Source: Lumbricus rubellus (lineage: Eukaryota > Annelida > Clitellata > Crassiclitellata > Lumbricidae). From it: 64,000 nucleotides of DNA. Location of the stretch: the NCBI GenBank assembly GCA_945859605.1, contig OX243811.1, positions 40,586,033 to 40,650,032 on the forward strand. Direction: 5' to 3'. The notes beneath the pieces are model-generated. The model worked only from the letters and a program-made list of their open reading frames with translations, did not search any database and had not been told where the DNA came from. A program made the position numbers and the translations under genes. Positions 33,962 to 45,907 of the stretch are shown piece by piece (positions within the stretch are counted from its first letter, which is position 1; every line of letters begins with the position of its first letter).

Positions 33962-34690
33962 AAACCCTTCTTCTTCTTTATCCTCATCTCTCAGTCGAGT
34001 GACGACGATGAGGCTCCTACACGACTTCTCCGAATTTCTCTGTTTCTGATTAGATCCTTTGCTCTTGACATGTCAAAATTCATCTCTTTCGGATCTTCCT
34101 TGGCATTGTCCATCCATGTTTTTGGTTGTCTTCCTCTACTTCTCTCTTCCTCCACGTGCCCGTGCAAGGCCGCGAGGGGTAGTCTTTTTTTCCATTCGCT
34201 CCACATGGCCGAACAATCTGAGCTTCCTTTTCCGATGTTGCCATAGGCGGAAACTTGGGCGGAGACTTGGGGGAGGGGACAAACGAGTGGCCAAAGGAAA
34301 CGCGAGATTTTTTGGTCATCTGGCCGAAAAGTCAAGAAAATTTTCTATTTTCACCGACAAAAAAGTTAATGACCTTTTTTAGTCATCCGACAAAAAGTCA
34401 AGAAAAACTTATATATTTACCGCCGAAGTAAAAAATGTCTATTTTCACCGGCCCAATTTTTTTTGCCTTTTTTTAGTCATCACGCTCAACGACTGGGGGG
34501 AACAATGCATTGGCCCTCCCCCAAACTTTTATTGGAAGGGACCGTCCCCCTGTCCCTCCCTATATAGGTTTCCACCCATGGATTTTGCCAACAACCTTTT
34601 CTTCTGCGTCCAGCTCATCTCTTTCTTGTCTTCTCGTTTATGATTCTCTCTCCTTAACAGAGCTTATATATTCGAAGCCCATTAATTTTA
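33962..34690 (-). mobile_element. RTE-like LINE 3' remnant, interrupted by a MITE
   Basis: The minus strand codes for GHVEEERSRGRQPKTWMDN and MSRAKDLIRNR, matching the end of RTE/BovB-type proteins, followed by a GAA-rich 3' tail. A MITE sits inside at 34242-34580. The same insertion, uninterrupted, is in unit 5 at 50545-50910, and it is absent from unit 6. Confidence 0.75.
34242..34580. mobile_element. MITE with CATAGGCGGAAAC ends
   Basis: Ends CATAGGCGGAAACTTGGG and CCTATATAGGTTTCCACCCATG are inverted repeats. Flanks GATGTTGC at 34234-34241 and GATTTTGC at 34581-34588 differ at one base. Same family as 12665-13200. Confidence 0.8.
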
Positions 34691-35023
34691 TTGGCAAGTG
34701 TTTTTTATAACAAACCAACGAACTTGCGTTTTAACTCTTACATTATGTTTGAATGCTTCACTACGATAGGAACCTGTGAATTAACCGGTTCCGCCTATAC
34801 CTCAGCTTTTTGCTGCTGTAGAGTAGAAATTTTCAAGATGGTGATTATTGTCAGCTTACATAGTAGGTCTATCTCCTTTTAAATTATGGTTCCTCAATGA
34901 AAACTACGACACGTAGTTTGTATTGGTAGGCCTACGAAGTTACGAACCCACTTACCGAAACAAAGAGGTCAGACCAATGTTTTGTGCTTCATTTATTTTT
35001 TCTCACTGAAATAGATATATATA

Positions 35024-36235
35024 CACCGTGATTCAAAAAAAAGTAAGCCAAATTGTTTTTCAAATATCTCTAATGCCTGATAACATATCAAGCTAAAACT
35101 TTCCAAATATTTAGAGAAGTGGACCAAGAATATGATTCCAAAATTTCATGAGATAAGGTTGAACGGATAAAAAGATATGAATCTTTAAACTTCATGTACC
35201 GAAATTTCAGTTTACAAGGAATTTTCTGTCAGATTCAATAAAAAGTAAGCTAAACTGTTTTTCATATATCTCTAATGCCTGATGACTAAACATATTTAAA
35301 ATTTCCAGATATTTAGAGAATTGAACCAAGAATAGGATTCCAAAATATCATGTCACAAATTTGAAAGGATAGAAAGATATGCATATTTGAACTTCATTTT
35401 CAGAAATTTCAGTTTTCAGCAAGTCTGTTATGGTGTTTGTTGTGGTTTCGATGCTTGATAGTTCACAATTTTGGTCTTCAGTGGTCCTGGAATAAAATTA
35501 ACGGAGAATATTATCGCAACGTTCTGCTGTCACAACATCTTCCACCTGTTATCAGAAATGTATAGCCCCAGAAGGCTGTTTTCTTTTTCAACAGAACAGC
35601 GCCAACCCACAGAGCCAATGAAACCATCAAAATGCTGACAAGAGAAACGCCAGACTTCGTTTCTCCCACATTATGGCCTCCGAACAGCCCAGATTTGAAT
35701 CATGTCGACTGCAAAGTGTGGAGCGTGATGCAAGACCGAGTCTAGCAGACAACAATCCGTGATATAAACGATATGAGGCAACGCTTGTTGGAAGTGTGGG
35801 ATGGCCTGGACCAGAGGATATTCGACGATGCTGTTGCTTAATGCATGATGCCAGCACCTCCAGGCTTGCGTGCAAGCAGGAGGAGGACTTTTGAGCATGT
35901 TATTTAATTAAATAATCAAACCATACTGTTGGGGTCATATTGTTAGTTCAATTCTCTACATATCTGGAAACTTTTAGAATGATTAATAATCGGGCATTAG
36001 AGATAATAAGGAAACAGTTTATTGAATCTGACAGAAAATTGCGTGTAAACTGAAATTTCGGCATATGAAGTTTAAATATTCATATCTTTTTATCCATTCA
36101 ACTTTGTCTCATGAAATTTTGGAATCATATTCTTGGTCCAATTCTCTAAATATTTGAAAAATTTTAGCGTGATATGTTATCAGGCATTCGAGATATATGA
36201 AAAACAATTTGGCTTACTTTTTTTGAATCACGGTG
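35024..36235 (+). mobile_element. Tc1/mariner-type element (1212 bp) with dead transposase
   Basis: Inverted ends CACCGTGATTCAAAAAAAAG and the complement CACCGTGATTCAAAAAAAGT are flanked by TA on both sides. Inside, broken plus-strand frames give ETPDFVSPTLWPPNSPDLNH followed by VWSVMQDRV and RQRLLEVWDGLDQRI, the catalytic C-terminal part of a mariner-like transposase. An in-frame stop follows QDRV and the N-terminal DNA-binding domain is degraded. Each end contains a second imperfect copy of the terminal sequence about 200 bases inward. Confidence 0.88.
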
Positions 36236-36713
36236 TAGAATAACTAATGAGAATTCATTTTGGAACCTCTTTTCCTAACCGGATACACATGATTGTGACA
36301 TATGAACAGTGTCTTTGCAGTTTTCTGCTTGACTAAGCAGCTTTTAAATCAACAAAATCAGTCACTGCTGCCGTGATCGTGACACGTGCAATGCAGATCG
36401 CATTACTCTTGCATTCAGTTTAAAATCTCCCAGATCTGCTGATAACTCAGGGTGAGATATGGTTGAAAATCAAATATTTCCTTTTTAGGCCTAATCCACA
36501 ACCTGAATGACATTGCTATAGATAGTATTCTGGCGATGGAAATCGCATTAATTAGTCAATAGTAAGTGTGTAATAAATAGTAACTAACGGTATAATAGCA
36601 TTCGGTGCTTTATGTCTGGCCTAGCGGTGTGTGCAGTTGTAGCAGTAAGCCCTAATGGCATCTTGTCATTGTGCAGAGTTCGTTGTCGTTTATCGTTTTG
36701 GTTGTTTAAACAA

Positions 36714-39700
36714 TCAGACGAATTCGTTGACGCGAGTCCACCAATCCCATCCACCAGCGCTGACCAGGTCGCAGTTGATGGCTCCACGTGGAAGATAATT
36801 CATCTCACACGTCTGCCCCTTTGAGAAGTAATTCACCGAATCGCAACCTTCTGCTGATTTACACGAACCGATGCATTGCAGAGCGGAGCGTTTCCTCTGC
36901 AGGACGACTGTTCCGTTTGTCATCAGTCTCTGGTCCGCGTTTTTCATCCAACGATCAGCTGTGGTGAAAAGTGAAAAACAATCGAGACTTTAAGTTTTCG
37001 GCATGGTCGTTAGAACTTGACCTGCTTCCGTACATATCTTTTTTCGACCCTACATTTTTAGGAAAGTGTAGGTACGTGTATACTTGAAGTTCATCATATG
37101 AAATTGATAAAGGTGATGCATGTCACAGTTTATATAGCGTCCGATGTCATTCAGTCAGAATTAAGTCTGCCTATCCATCAAATATATGTATAATTATATA
37201 TTATGACCTTCAATGTACGAATTATGGTATGCCACCTTCGAGTCTAAATGATTGCCATCAGAAAATGGAAGTTAAGTGTAAACCATTTGAGTAAGCTTAG
37301 TTGTGCCGCAACGCGGCAACGAAAACGTCGAATATTTTACTATAAAAGGTTGACACACAAAATTTATCGGTAGCCTACTCCCTGTGTAAGGAACAGACAG
37401 CTGTGTTTGGACTTAGATCTTTCAATCATCGAACCACGGCGTCTAACTGTTTGTTTTATATTCCTCAGCGGCGGAGTTGTCAATCTCAGGCAGACAGACA
37501 GATAGACGGACAGACAAAAAGACATACAGACGGACAGACAGACTGACAGACTGATAATTTCCGCTGCTTCTGCACTTGTATGTGTAACAGCTTCAGTTGA
37601 AGTTGAATTCACCCTACGTGTAGGTCTACTATTAATTAAAGCTATGAATTTCCATGGTCTTGAATCTGTGATTTAAACAGTGTTCTTTTTAGCAGCTGTT
37701 GATCGCTTTAACAGACTACAATTTCTTACTTTGTCTCACTTGTCCAGCATAGACTTCCACTTCGCAGAGCGTCAAGTAACCAGCTCCATTGACCGGTTGT
37801 TGAACGATCACATATTGACCGGATGCGATGCTTGGATTGCACTGGAGATAGTGCTTAGCTTCATTGACAGCTGGCGATGGATATTGACCACAGAGGGGAT
37901 AGCATCCTCTCACCGGTGCTTCGGCACTGTTTGTCACACCGACAATGAAGTAGTCTAAGCGATTAGCTAAAACGAATATAATAAAGAATTCTGTGCAATG
38001 GTGCATACACTTGTTTCTGAAATACCAAATGCCATTTTTCTAATTTATGCAGGATATGGTTTTATGAATTTTTGAAACTTCAAGCACAACCTCCTTCTTT
38101 CTCTTTCCATTCTCCATGGTAGAATTATTCCTTTTCGGTCGACAGTGAACACTTGTAACTATTTAACTTGAGAAAAATGCTTTACAGCTGCACAAATTCA
38201 TTTAGAACTGCCTCTTTTGCGTAGAGCTGCAAGCTAAAAAGTCATGATTTTATATTGTGCAAGATGTGAATAGGTCATTGTGCGTTACTTACCGCAACTT
38301 GGCGTGTCGCCTCGATTTGTGATGACGATGTTTTTGATATACAATGGCCGACCAAGGTCAACGCGCCACCAATTGGGTAAACCTCCAACGTCGTTTGTAT
38401 CGGCGCAAGAGCCATGGTATGTATTCGTATCAAAGTTTCCGTCGACGGCCCGATCTGCCGTCGTAATGGACGAATAGGTTGAGCTTTGCGTCGCTGGACG
38501 ACCAAGGGCAACGTTGACGTCTGCTAAGTTAACTGTGGACAAGTTAATGGCGCACAAAAGTATAGACATGGGCCTATAGGCCAATTTTAGAAGCGTACAA
38601 TAGCACATTTAAAAGTTTTCCCTATTAGTTTCATTTTCATAATTAACTCATTCATTAATTGCAAACATTTATATAGCGCCTTTTCAAGAAAACTACTCAG
38701 TGGCGCTTCCAGTCAATACAAAAACGATTTCGACAACTTGTAAAATGTAGCCTTTTGACATTATTTCTATATAATGCAGTAGGCACTTTTCCAGAGGAAG
38801 TCCATTCCAAGTGAATGGCCCAACACTCGAGAATGAGCGACGCTGCCTAGTTGATGTACTAACGGGGAACCAGTAGACCTATACAATTTTATACATGTAG
38901 TTCCTCTTTAGCAGAAGAACGAAGGGTCGACGGAAATCGGACGACAAAGCATACACACTACACAGCTAGGCAGAATCGCTTACAAGAAGGCACTGCCAGA
39001 TCAGTAAAGCAATTCTATTGGAGATACGCTGAGTGACGCAGGTAGACTATATTTATTATATACACCGTGATTAAAAAACTAAGCCAAACTGTTTTTCATA
39101 TAGCCTATCTCTGATGCCTGATAACATAGGCCCATATCACGCTAAAAGTTTCCAAATATTTAGAGAATTGGACCAAACATATGATTCCAAAATTTTATGA
39201 GATAAAGTTGAAATGGTGATTCTTACTTGATGCTTGTTTGTTACAATGAAAGCATCCAATGTGCAATGTAGGCAAGGTAATAATGGGGCTAAATATGAGA
39301 TTTTTAATTAAGATTATGCAACTTTGGTTAGAAATTAGAATTTGGAAAATTTTGCTTTCTAGTCAATTTCAATATTTCAATATTTCACAAGTTAATAATT
39401 CTTTATCACGATAATTAATTAGAATTAATTAGGGTCTGATTAATTAGTTACACCACTTCCCCTAACCTCCGCTGGAAGAGAACACGATGGACATGACCCT
39501 AGAACCATCAAAGACCCGGTGCTTTACCAATTCACGACGCGTGCATTGGTAAAGAACCAGCGAGATGTTTTGCACTGGCTTCCAGTCTCGCATCGCATCT
39601 CGTACAGAATAGCAGCACTTGTCTGGTGGTGCCTCACTGTTAGTGCTCCGTCCTACTTATCTGATCTCTGTCGCCCTGTCTATGACGTAGCTTCCCGTCG

Positions 39701-40716
39701 AGCTTTACGCTCTTCGGCCAATGGGGAGCTGCTGGTCACTCAAACCCGCTCTGTTACCAGACAGCGTTGAGCCTTCTCGACTGTTGGCCCGTCCACATGG
39801 AATGGGCTCCCGCTTGCGCTACGCTCACTATACCTCGGAATAATTTGCCTGCCTTCTACCAGTTGCTTAAAACCTATCTTTTTAGCCGTGGCTGTGCTGG
39901 GAGCGCCTCTGAGTAGGCTTGTTGAAGGGACGCTATATAAGTTTTCGGAATGAATGAATGAATGGCGCGGTCAAGAATCTGCATGACAACGCCTTTAGGC
40001 TAGCTATGTGGACTCCGCATAGCGAAAAAGCGCATTATTTTCGAAAGAGTGCCCTGTAGACCTACAACTGGGTGCTATATTCAACCGAAAAATGAACGAC
40101 ACGACGGTTGTGTACCCGGAAATTTAAACAAAAATTGAGGTGGGCCATGGCATAATTTGTGTTTGTTTAAATATGCTGACTATGGGCCTAGTCCTAGTTA
40201 GACGGATCGGTGACTACTTAGGCCTACTTGTAGTTGGGAATCTGTTTAGTTGCGTCACAATGTTAATTTGAAAAGGTTGATTTAAACAAAAGAAAGAACT
40301 ACTAACAAATATGAAAGAAATAATGTAGTAACGGCTACAAACAGTGACGCATATAGGCCTAACCAATATTTTAAAGTAGGCTAAACTTGATGAAAACAAT
40401 CAGACCTAGACCTTCACCCTATATTCCACAAAACTCCAAGCTGTACCGGTATTTGATGCATAGGCCTATATCTGCATGCCTATCCTAATTTTGTGCCTAT
40501 TTACCATAACCGTTCTGACTTGACGCAGCATTCGTGAATAAGCTGCAGGCTTTCGAGTGGCGTTTTAGAAGTTAGGACATTAATATTCTGCTGGTTGACT
40601 CCAACGTTCTCACTTTACAGCAAAGTCAAACAGTAAAGAAAATTCGGCTTACCAGGCAGAATCAGCAGCAGGAAATAATGAACAACGATCAAGTGACGTC
40701 CATGTGATCCTTTCAT
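36714..40716 (-). CDS. Secreted F-type lectin with PAN/Apple-like C-terminus, gene 4 (sugar-site His replaced by Asp)
   Basis: Exons 40653-40716, 38293-38532, 37730-37966 and 36714-36958, phase 1 throughout, about 261 residues. The signal peptide is MKGSHGRHLIVVHYFLLLIL. Exon 2 has one extra codon relative to its sisters. In the lectin domain NVALGRPATQSSTYSS, WWRVDLGRP and ITNRGDTPSC are kept, but the motif that reads CAHTNEV in genes 3 and 5 reads CADTNDV here, so the conserved fucose-contacting His is Asp. Exon 3 starts ANRLDYF and includes CGQYPSPAVNEAKHYLQCNP. Exon 4 reads CIGSCKSAEGC. All exons are open, so the protein is probably made, with altered or lost fucose binding (inference). 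Confidence 0.85.
39063..39215 (+). mobile_element. Truncated left end of the CACCGTGA mariner-type element
   Basis: It begins CACCGTGATTAAAAAACTAA after TA and follows the left part of the 35024 and 41092 copies for about 150 bases, then stops. Two short extra blocks (39103-39107 and 39127-39134) are absent from the other copies. Confidence 0.8.
39480..39962 (+). mobile_element. L2-type LINE 3' end
   Basis: The frame at about 39519-39770 reads LHWLPVSHRISYRIAALVWW and APSYLSDLCRPVYDV, the classic C-terminal region of L2/CR1 polymerases. A frameshifted continuation has FSTVGPSTWNGLPLALR. The 3' tail GGGAGCGCCTCTGAGTAG, GCTATATAAG and (TGAA)n ends the element. It lies in intron 1 of gene 4 in the opposite orientation. 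Confidence 0.88.
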
Positions 40717-41091
40717 ATTAAAGGATGTTAATTGCACGAGTTTAATGACTGCACTTCAGTTAGACTATGTTCCGCAGAAATTTTCTTGTGTAAGAGACGT
40801 CATCGACCTGAGTTTGAAATCCCAACTGAACTACTGAGTAGTTATGAGGCAGGGTCGCAATGAGAAAGCGTTCACTACAATAGGCCTATTCAGCACTGAA
40901 ACATATTATGACACACGAAGAGCCTGGTGATGTAAAATGATGAATGCTGGAGTTACGAGTTTCTTGTCTTATGTAATTTGTTCCGTTATTTACTACAGTC
41001 CTATAGGGTGCTTGTTTCCGGTCACGTTATACGTAGGGCACATCGAGTAACTTCTCAGGAGAGCCTCAGATAGGCATTATTTATATATATA

Positions 41092-42318
41092 CACCGTGAC
41101 TCAAAAAAAGTAAGCCAAATTGTTTTGCGCATATCTCTAATACCTGATGACATATCAAGCTAAAATTTTCTAGATATTTAGAGAAGTGGGCCAAGAATAT
41201 GATTCCAAAATTTCATGAGATAAAGTTGAACGGATAAAAAGATATGAATATTTAAACTTCATATACCGAAATTTCAGTTTACAAGCAATTTTTCTGTCAG
41301 ATTCAATAAAAAGTAAGCCAAATTGTTTTTCTTGCATCTCTGATGTCTGATGAGTAATCATAAAAACCTTTTACCCATATTTAGGGAATTGAACCAAGAA
41401 TAGGATTCCAAAATATCATGTCATAAATTTGAAGGGACAAAAAGATATGGATAGGCTATTTCAACTTCATCACCAGAAATTTCAGTTTTCGGCAAGTCTG
41501 TTATGGCGTCCGTCCGTTGCGGTTTCGACGCTTGGCCGTTCCCATTTAGACTTCATTGATCCTGGAGTAAAACTTAAAGGAGCCTATTATCTCGATGTTC
41601 TGTTGTCACAGCATCTTCTATCTGTAATCAGAAATCTAGTCCCAGAAGACAGCTTAGTTTTTCAACAGAACAGCGCCAACCCACAGAACCAAGGAAACCA
41701 TCGAAATGCTGACAAGAGAAACGCCAGGCTATATTTCTCCCACATTATGACCTCCGAACAGCTCAGATTTGAATCCTGTCGACTATAAAAACGTGGAACG
41801 TGATGCAAGACCGAGCCTACCAGGCAACAATCCATGATATAAACGATCTGAAGCAACGCTTGTTGGAAGTGTGGGATGGCCTGGACCAGAGGATAATCGA
41901 CGTTGCTGTTGCCATTGCAATGGCGCCAGCGCTTCCAGGCTTGCGTGCAAGCAGGAGGAGGACATTTTGAGCATCTTATTTAATTAAATTATCAAACCAT
42001 ACTGTCGGGGTCATATTGTTAGTTCAATTCTCTACATATCTGGAAAATTTTAGAACGATTAGGGCCTAATCATCAGGCATTGAAGATAATAAGGAAACAT
42101 TTTATCGAATCTGACAGAAAATTGCTTGTAAACTGCAATTTCGATATATGAAGTTTAAATATTCATATCTTTTTATCCGTTCAACTTTATTTCATGAAAT
42201 TTTGAAATCATATTCTTGGTCCACTTCTCTAAATATTTGGAAAATTGTAGCTTCATATGTCATCAGGTATTAGAGATATATGCAAAACAATTTGGCTTAC
42301 TTTTTTTGAGTCACGGTG
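41092..42318 (+). mobile_element. Tc1/mariner-type element (1227 bp), second copy, dead
   Basis: The ends CACCGTGACTCAAAAAAAGT and AAAAAAAGTGAGTC-type complement at the right are flanked by TA. Remnants LWRPSVAVSTLGRS, QDRAYQATIHDIND and KQRLLEVWDGLDQRII show the transposase with several frameshifts. It is colinear with the 35024 copy. It lies upstream of gene 4. Confidence 0.88.
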
Positions 42319-42335
42319 TATATATATAATATATA

Positions 42336-42845
42336 TACAGGGTGGCTCCCAAAAAAATGTACCACCGGATAAAATGCGATAACTTGGCAACCGACTGACA
42401 TTTTTTTGTGAAAATTTTCCAATTTGCAGGGGGAATAAATTTCCAACAATCCCTGAAAGTTTCACTTGAAAATTTTCATGTTTGCACAAGTTGCAGCTGT
42501 TCAAACTTAAATTTTTTTTCTTCAAATATCCGGAGAATCAACTCCAATACAATATGATTTCATGAAGATTTTTTTTCAAATTACATCATAAGAAATGATG
42601 ATGATGTCCTACGACCTCACTAAGAGCTGTAAAGAAGCTGTTTATGAAGCAAACTGTTGGTATTTAGTGATATTTTATAGATAAAGGACTCAATTCGTGA
42701 ATCCATTACTGAACGTCTTGGGCAAAGTTTCTGCGAAAGATAAAATGAAAACTCGGACGCTGCGTGAACAGAGACTGGGACATCGCGTAATCATTTTTAG
42801 GTAGGGTCTAACCTACTATTAAAAAATTGATGATTGTGTTGTTTT
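42336..42845. mobile_element. Partial element starting TACAGGGTGGCTCCC
   Basis: The CAGGGTGGCTCCCAAAAAAA start after TA resembles Tc1/mariner-type termini. No matching right end is visible before ancestral flank resumes at about 42846, so it is truncated. No frame inside is recognised. Confidence 0.4.
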
Positions 42846-44184
42846 TGGTGTAGGTTTATTCGCTACAGATCTAAAACAATGGCGAACTACTAAGATCAAT
42901 TCTAAAATCAAAATATGCGCGTTCATTGTTTTATGCATTAGCGTATTTTTATTCAGCACCTAGGGCCTATTATGCTGTTAAAATTACGAGACATAGCAAC
43001 AGTATAAAAGCACTTGACTGTAAATCATAGCAACTGTGCTTGTCTATACAAAACATCACTTTGGCATTGATCCTATAATCGTTTTATTATAAGCGCAAGT
43101 GTAGGCCGACCGACTGCTATTCCATGCATTACAATGGGCTTACTCTAGGCGTATGACGTCGGCGAAAGCAATTTGCACTACAAAGATCAATTTGAAATCA
43201 ATAGCGACCACTAAAGCCTTTCGTGTTATGATGAATTCTATAATCTTCGTTTACATACACAAGCTGACACACCGCAGAATGATTACAGGTACACTGGTAC
43301 AGGTTATACGAAATACGGCCCACTATAGCACGACACGCAGGTCGGTTTTGCAGCAGTGGGTTCGGCTTAACACTATAGGCCTAAACAATGATAAATGAAG
43401 TCATGGAAATGTGTATAATTGTCTAGTGTCTACGAAGCAACTGCCTGAAACAGCTGCTGAAGAGATTACGATGAATGTTGAAAAATTTGGGTGCGAGAAA
43501 ATGGAGAAATAGGAAGACAAGGATACATTTTTGACAGAATTTTCTCATATGTCTTCATCAGTTTCACCATAGGCTACATTCTTCTCTGAGAAGTTGGCCT
43601 TTGGCCTGTTCCATCATAGGTTGATCCTGTAGTGTAAGCATATTATACTCTAACCTAGACCTTCACGAGGCGGGCCAGGAAAGTCAAAAATATCGCATCT
43701 GTTTATGGGCGCATACACAATTTTTAAGAAGTTACATACACTTGATCGGAATCTAATTGTTTTGCTTGCTTAGGCCTATACGCTGTCCAAGATGGCAGCT
43801 CACCCCGCTGTGCCTTTTCACTGCAACATATACCCTCTATTCGTATTTTATGCCACTTTTGTGGGGGGGGGGACCAGAATTTGTCAAATTCGTATAGGCT
43901 ACTAGTTTTGTGCATTTTTCAAATGATTTCTCTCACCATCAGAAATGTTCGTTCATCGCGATATGGCTGTTGGGTTGCATGGGAGAACTCATCACATGTA
44001 GCTGAAGATTAACCTAAGGACGACTGGGCCTAAATGGAATGCCAAAATATAATGGAAGGATCCAGTGCGTATTAAACATGAAGAATTAGACGTCATCTTG
44101 TTCAATTCATCTCAAGACATCCGCCTTCGTAGCTACTCCACCCCTCTGATTCTATGGCAACCGGACCCGGACCTTCTTTGGACT
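42846..44184. other. Upstream flank of lectin gene 4, no gene seen
   Basis: It matches unit 3 at about 33265-33690 and unit 5 at about 49230-49440 for the first 600 bases. The remainder up to the 44185 element carries no supported frame. Confidence 0.6.
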
Positions 44185-44632
44185 CATGGGCGCCAGCAGA
44201 AAATTTTGCAGGAGGGTCCAAAAATTTTGCGAAGGTCACCGTTGAGTTTTTCAGTGACAAGATCATGAAAATACAGCGCTGGAAATTAAAAACACGGGCA
44301 TTTTTTCAAAGAGGTTTCTTAATGCAAATTTCTCAGTTTCATTTTGTGTATTTTTTTAATATGAATAATTTTCTAAGTGCAAAAATTTGTTAAAAATCCA
44401 AAAGTAGATGTTAAAAAGTAGGTCCATGATGGGCACTATTTATATATTTATTTCTATAGAGATTTCCAAACATAAATTTATGACTTTCACTGTGTGTATC
44501 ATTGGTATCATTAGTGTTTTAATGCGAAGAAATTTGTTTTAAAATTCAAAAGTAGGCTAGTAGTTAGAAAAATAAGTGTCACCTTTCCAGGGGGGCAAGT
44601 GCCCCCCTTGCCCCTATGTGCGGGTGCCCATG
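44185..44632. mobile_element. hAT-like MITE (448 bp) with CATGGGCGCC ends and exact target duplication
   Basis: Ends CATGGGCGCCAGC and GCGGGTGCCCATG are inverted repeats. Flanks TTTGGACT at 44177-44184 and TTTGGACT at 44633-44640 are identical. The interior is homologous to parts of 12167-13745. Confidence 0.92.
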
Positions 44633-44872
44633 TTTGGACTACTCTTATGAGCAACCCCTTTGACTCAACGCAACGCTCGTAAATAAGCTGGTACCTCGCG
44701 CTTAGCTTCCGAGTAGCGCTTTAGAAGTTTGAAGATTACGATTGCGAATACGAGGTCAGGTACTGAAACGGATCCAAAGATGGCTATCCGATAGAAGACA
44801 AAGGGTGGGCAATGGGCATTGGTGATAAACATTCTAGCTGGACGATTTTGTTGTAAGTGTAGTGCCACAAGG

Positions 44873-45081
44873 CAGAGGCGGATCCAGGGGGGCAATCCGG
44901 CCATGCCCTTCCCATTTAGAAATGCCCATGTATCAGGCCCTCAGGGGTTTCAACAAGCTTATAATTTGGAATATTTTCGACAAAAAAGGTCATCAACTTT
45001 TTGGCGGATGAAATGGTAGAATTTTCCCCCAAAGCCAATAATGTTTGGGCCCCCCGTCCAAAGTTTTTGTATCCGCCCTTG
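44873..45081. mobile_element. hAT-like MITE (209 bp) with exact target duplication
   Basis: Ends CAGAGGCGGATCCAGG and TATCCGCCCTTG are inverted repeats. Flanks CCACAAGG at 44865-44872 and CCACAAGG at 45082-45089 are identical. Confidence 0.88.
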
Positions 45082-45907
45082 CCACAAGGAGCAATGCTGG
45101 GTACACCTGTTGTTTGTACTTTTCATTAATGACATAGACTCATAAAGTCATAGACGATGAGATTTTATCAAATGATACTAGATATTTTTTCCAGATGATA
45201 CATAGCTATAGGCTACATGTAGAACATTTTGTGATGAAGAAGAATCGGAGACACTGCGTGCAGGAAGATCTAAGTAGAATGATCGGATAGTCGCAGGATT
45301 GTCAAATGATGTTTAACGTGTAAAGTGCTGAGTGATGCGTATGAGGAAGAGAAACAAGATTCTTCATATAGGAAATGGGGGTCAGGTATTGAAGGCATAC
45401 GGTTGTACAGAAGGGTCGCTTCGTATTCGCTTCGGGGCCGAATAGTGGGCCATATAGCTACTCGTTATTTGGCCGAATAGTAGCAGTCGGACCGAATACG
45501 AATTCACACAGATGGAACAAGATGGATCACAGGGTCCATCTTACCCTCTCGGTGACTGATCCAACTCACCCCGTGCATAGTGTATTAACTTTTTACCAAT
45601 AAAATATTAAATCTACTAGGTATCCAACCAAAATTGAACTCGTTAATACAGCAGGAGTGTTTAATTAAATATAATTGTATCAAAAGCCTGTCACAATGAT
45701 AGGTTTGAAAGTAAAATATTTCCTTATTAGGCCTAATCCACCACCTGAATGGCATGCTATAGGCTAGAACAGCTAGATAGTATTCTGGCGATAGAAATCG
45801 CATTAGTCAATAGTAAATGGATAATAAATAGTAACTAACGGTATAATAGTCAATAGTAAATGTCATTGTGCAGAGTTCGTCATCGATCATTCTTGCTCGT
45901 TAAACAA

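Noticed and set aside
45400..45520. Repeated GGCCGAATAG motif as a transposon end
   Set aside because: Suggestive, but I could not find a matching second end or target duplication.
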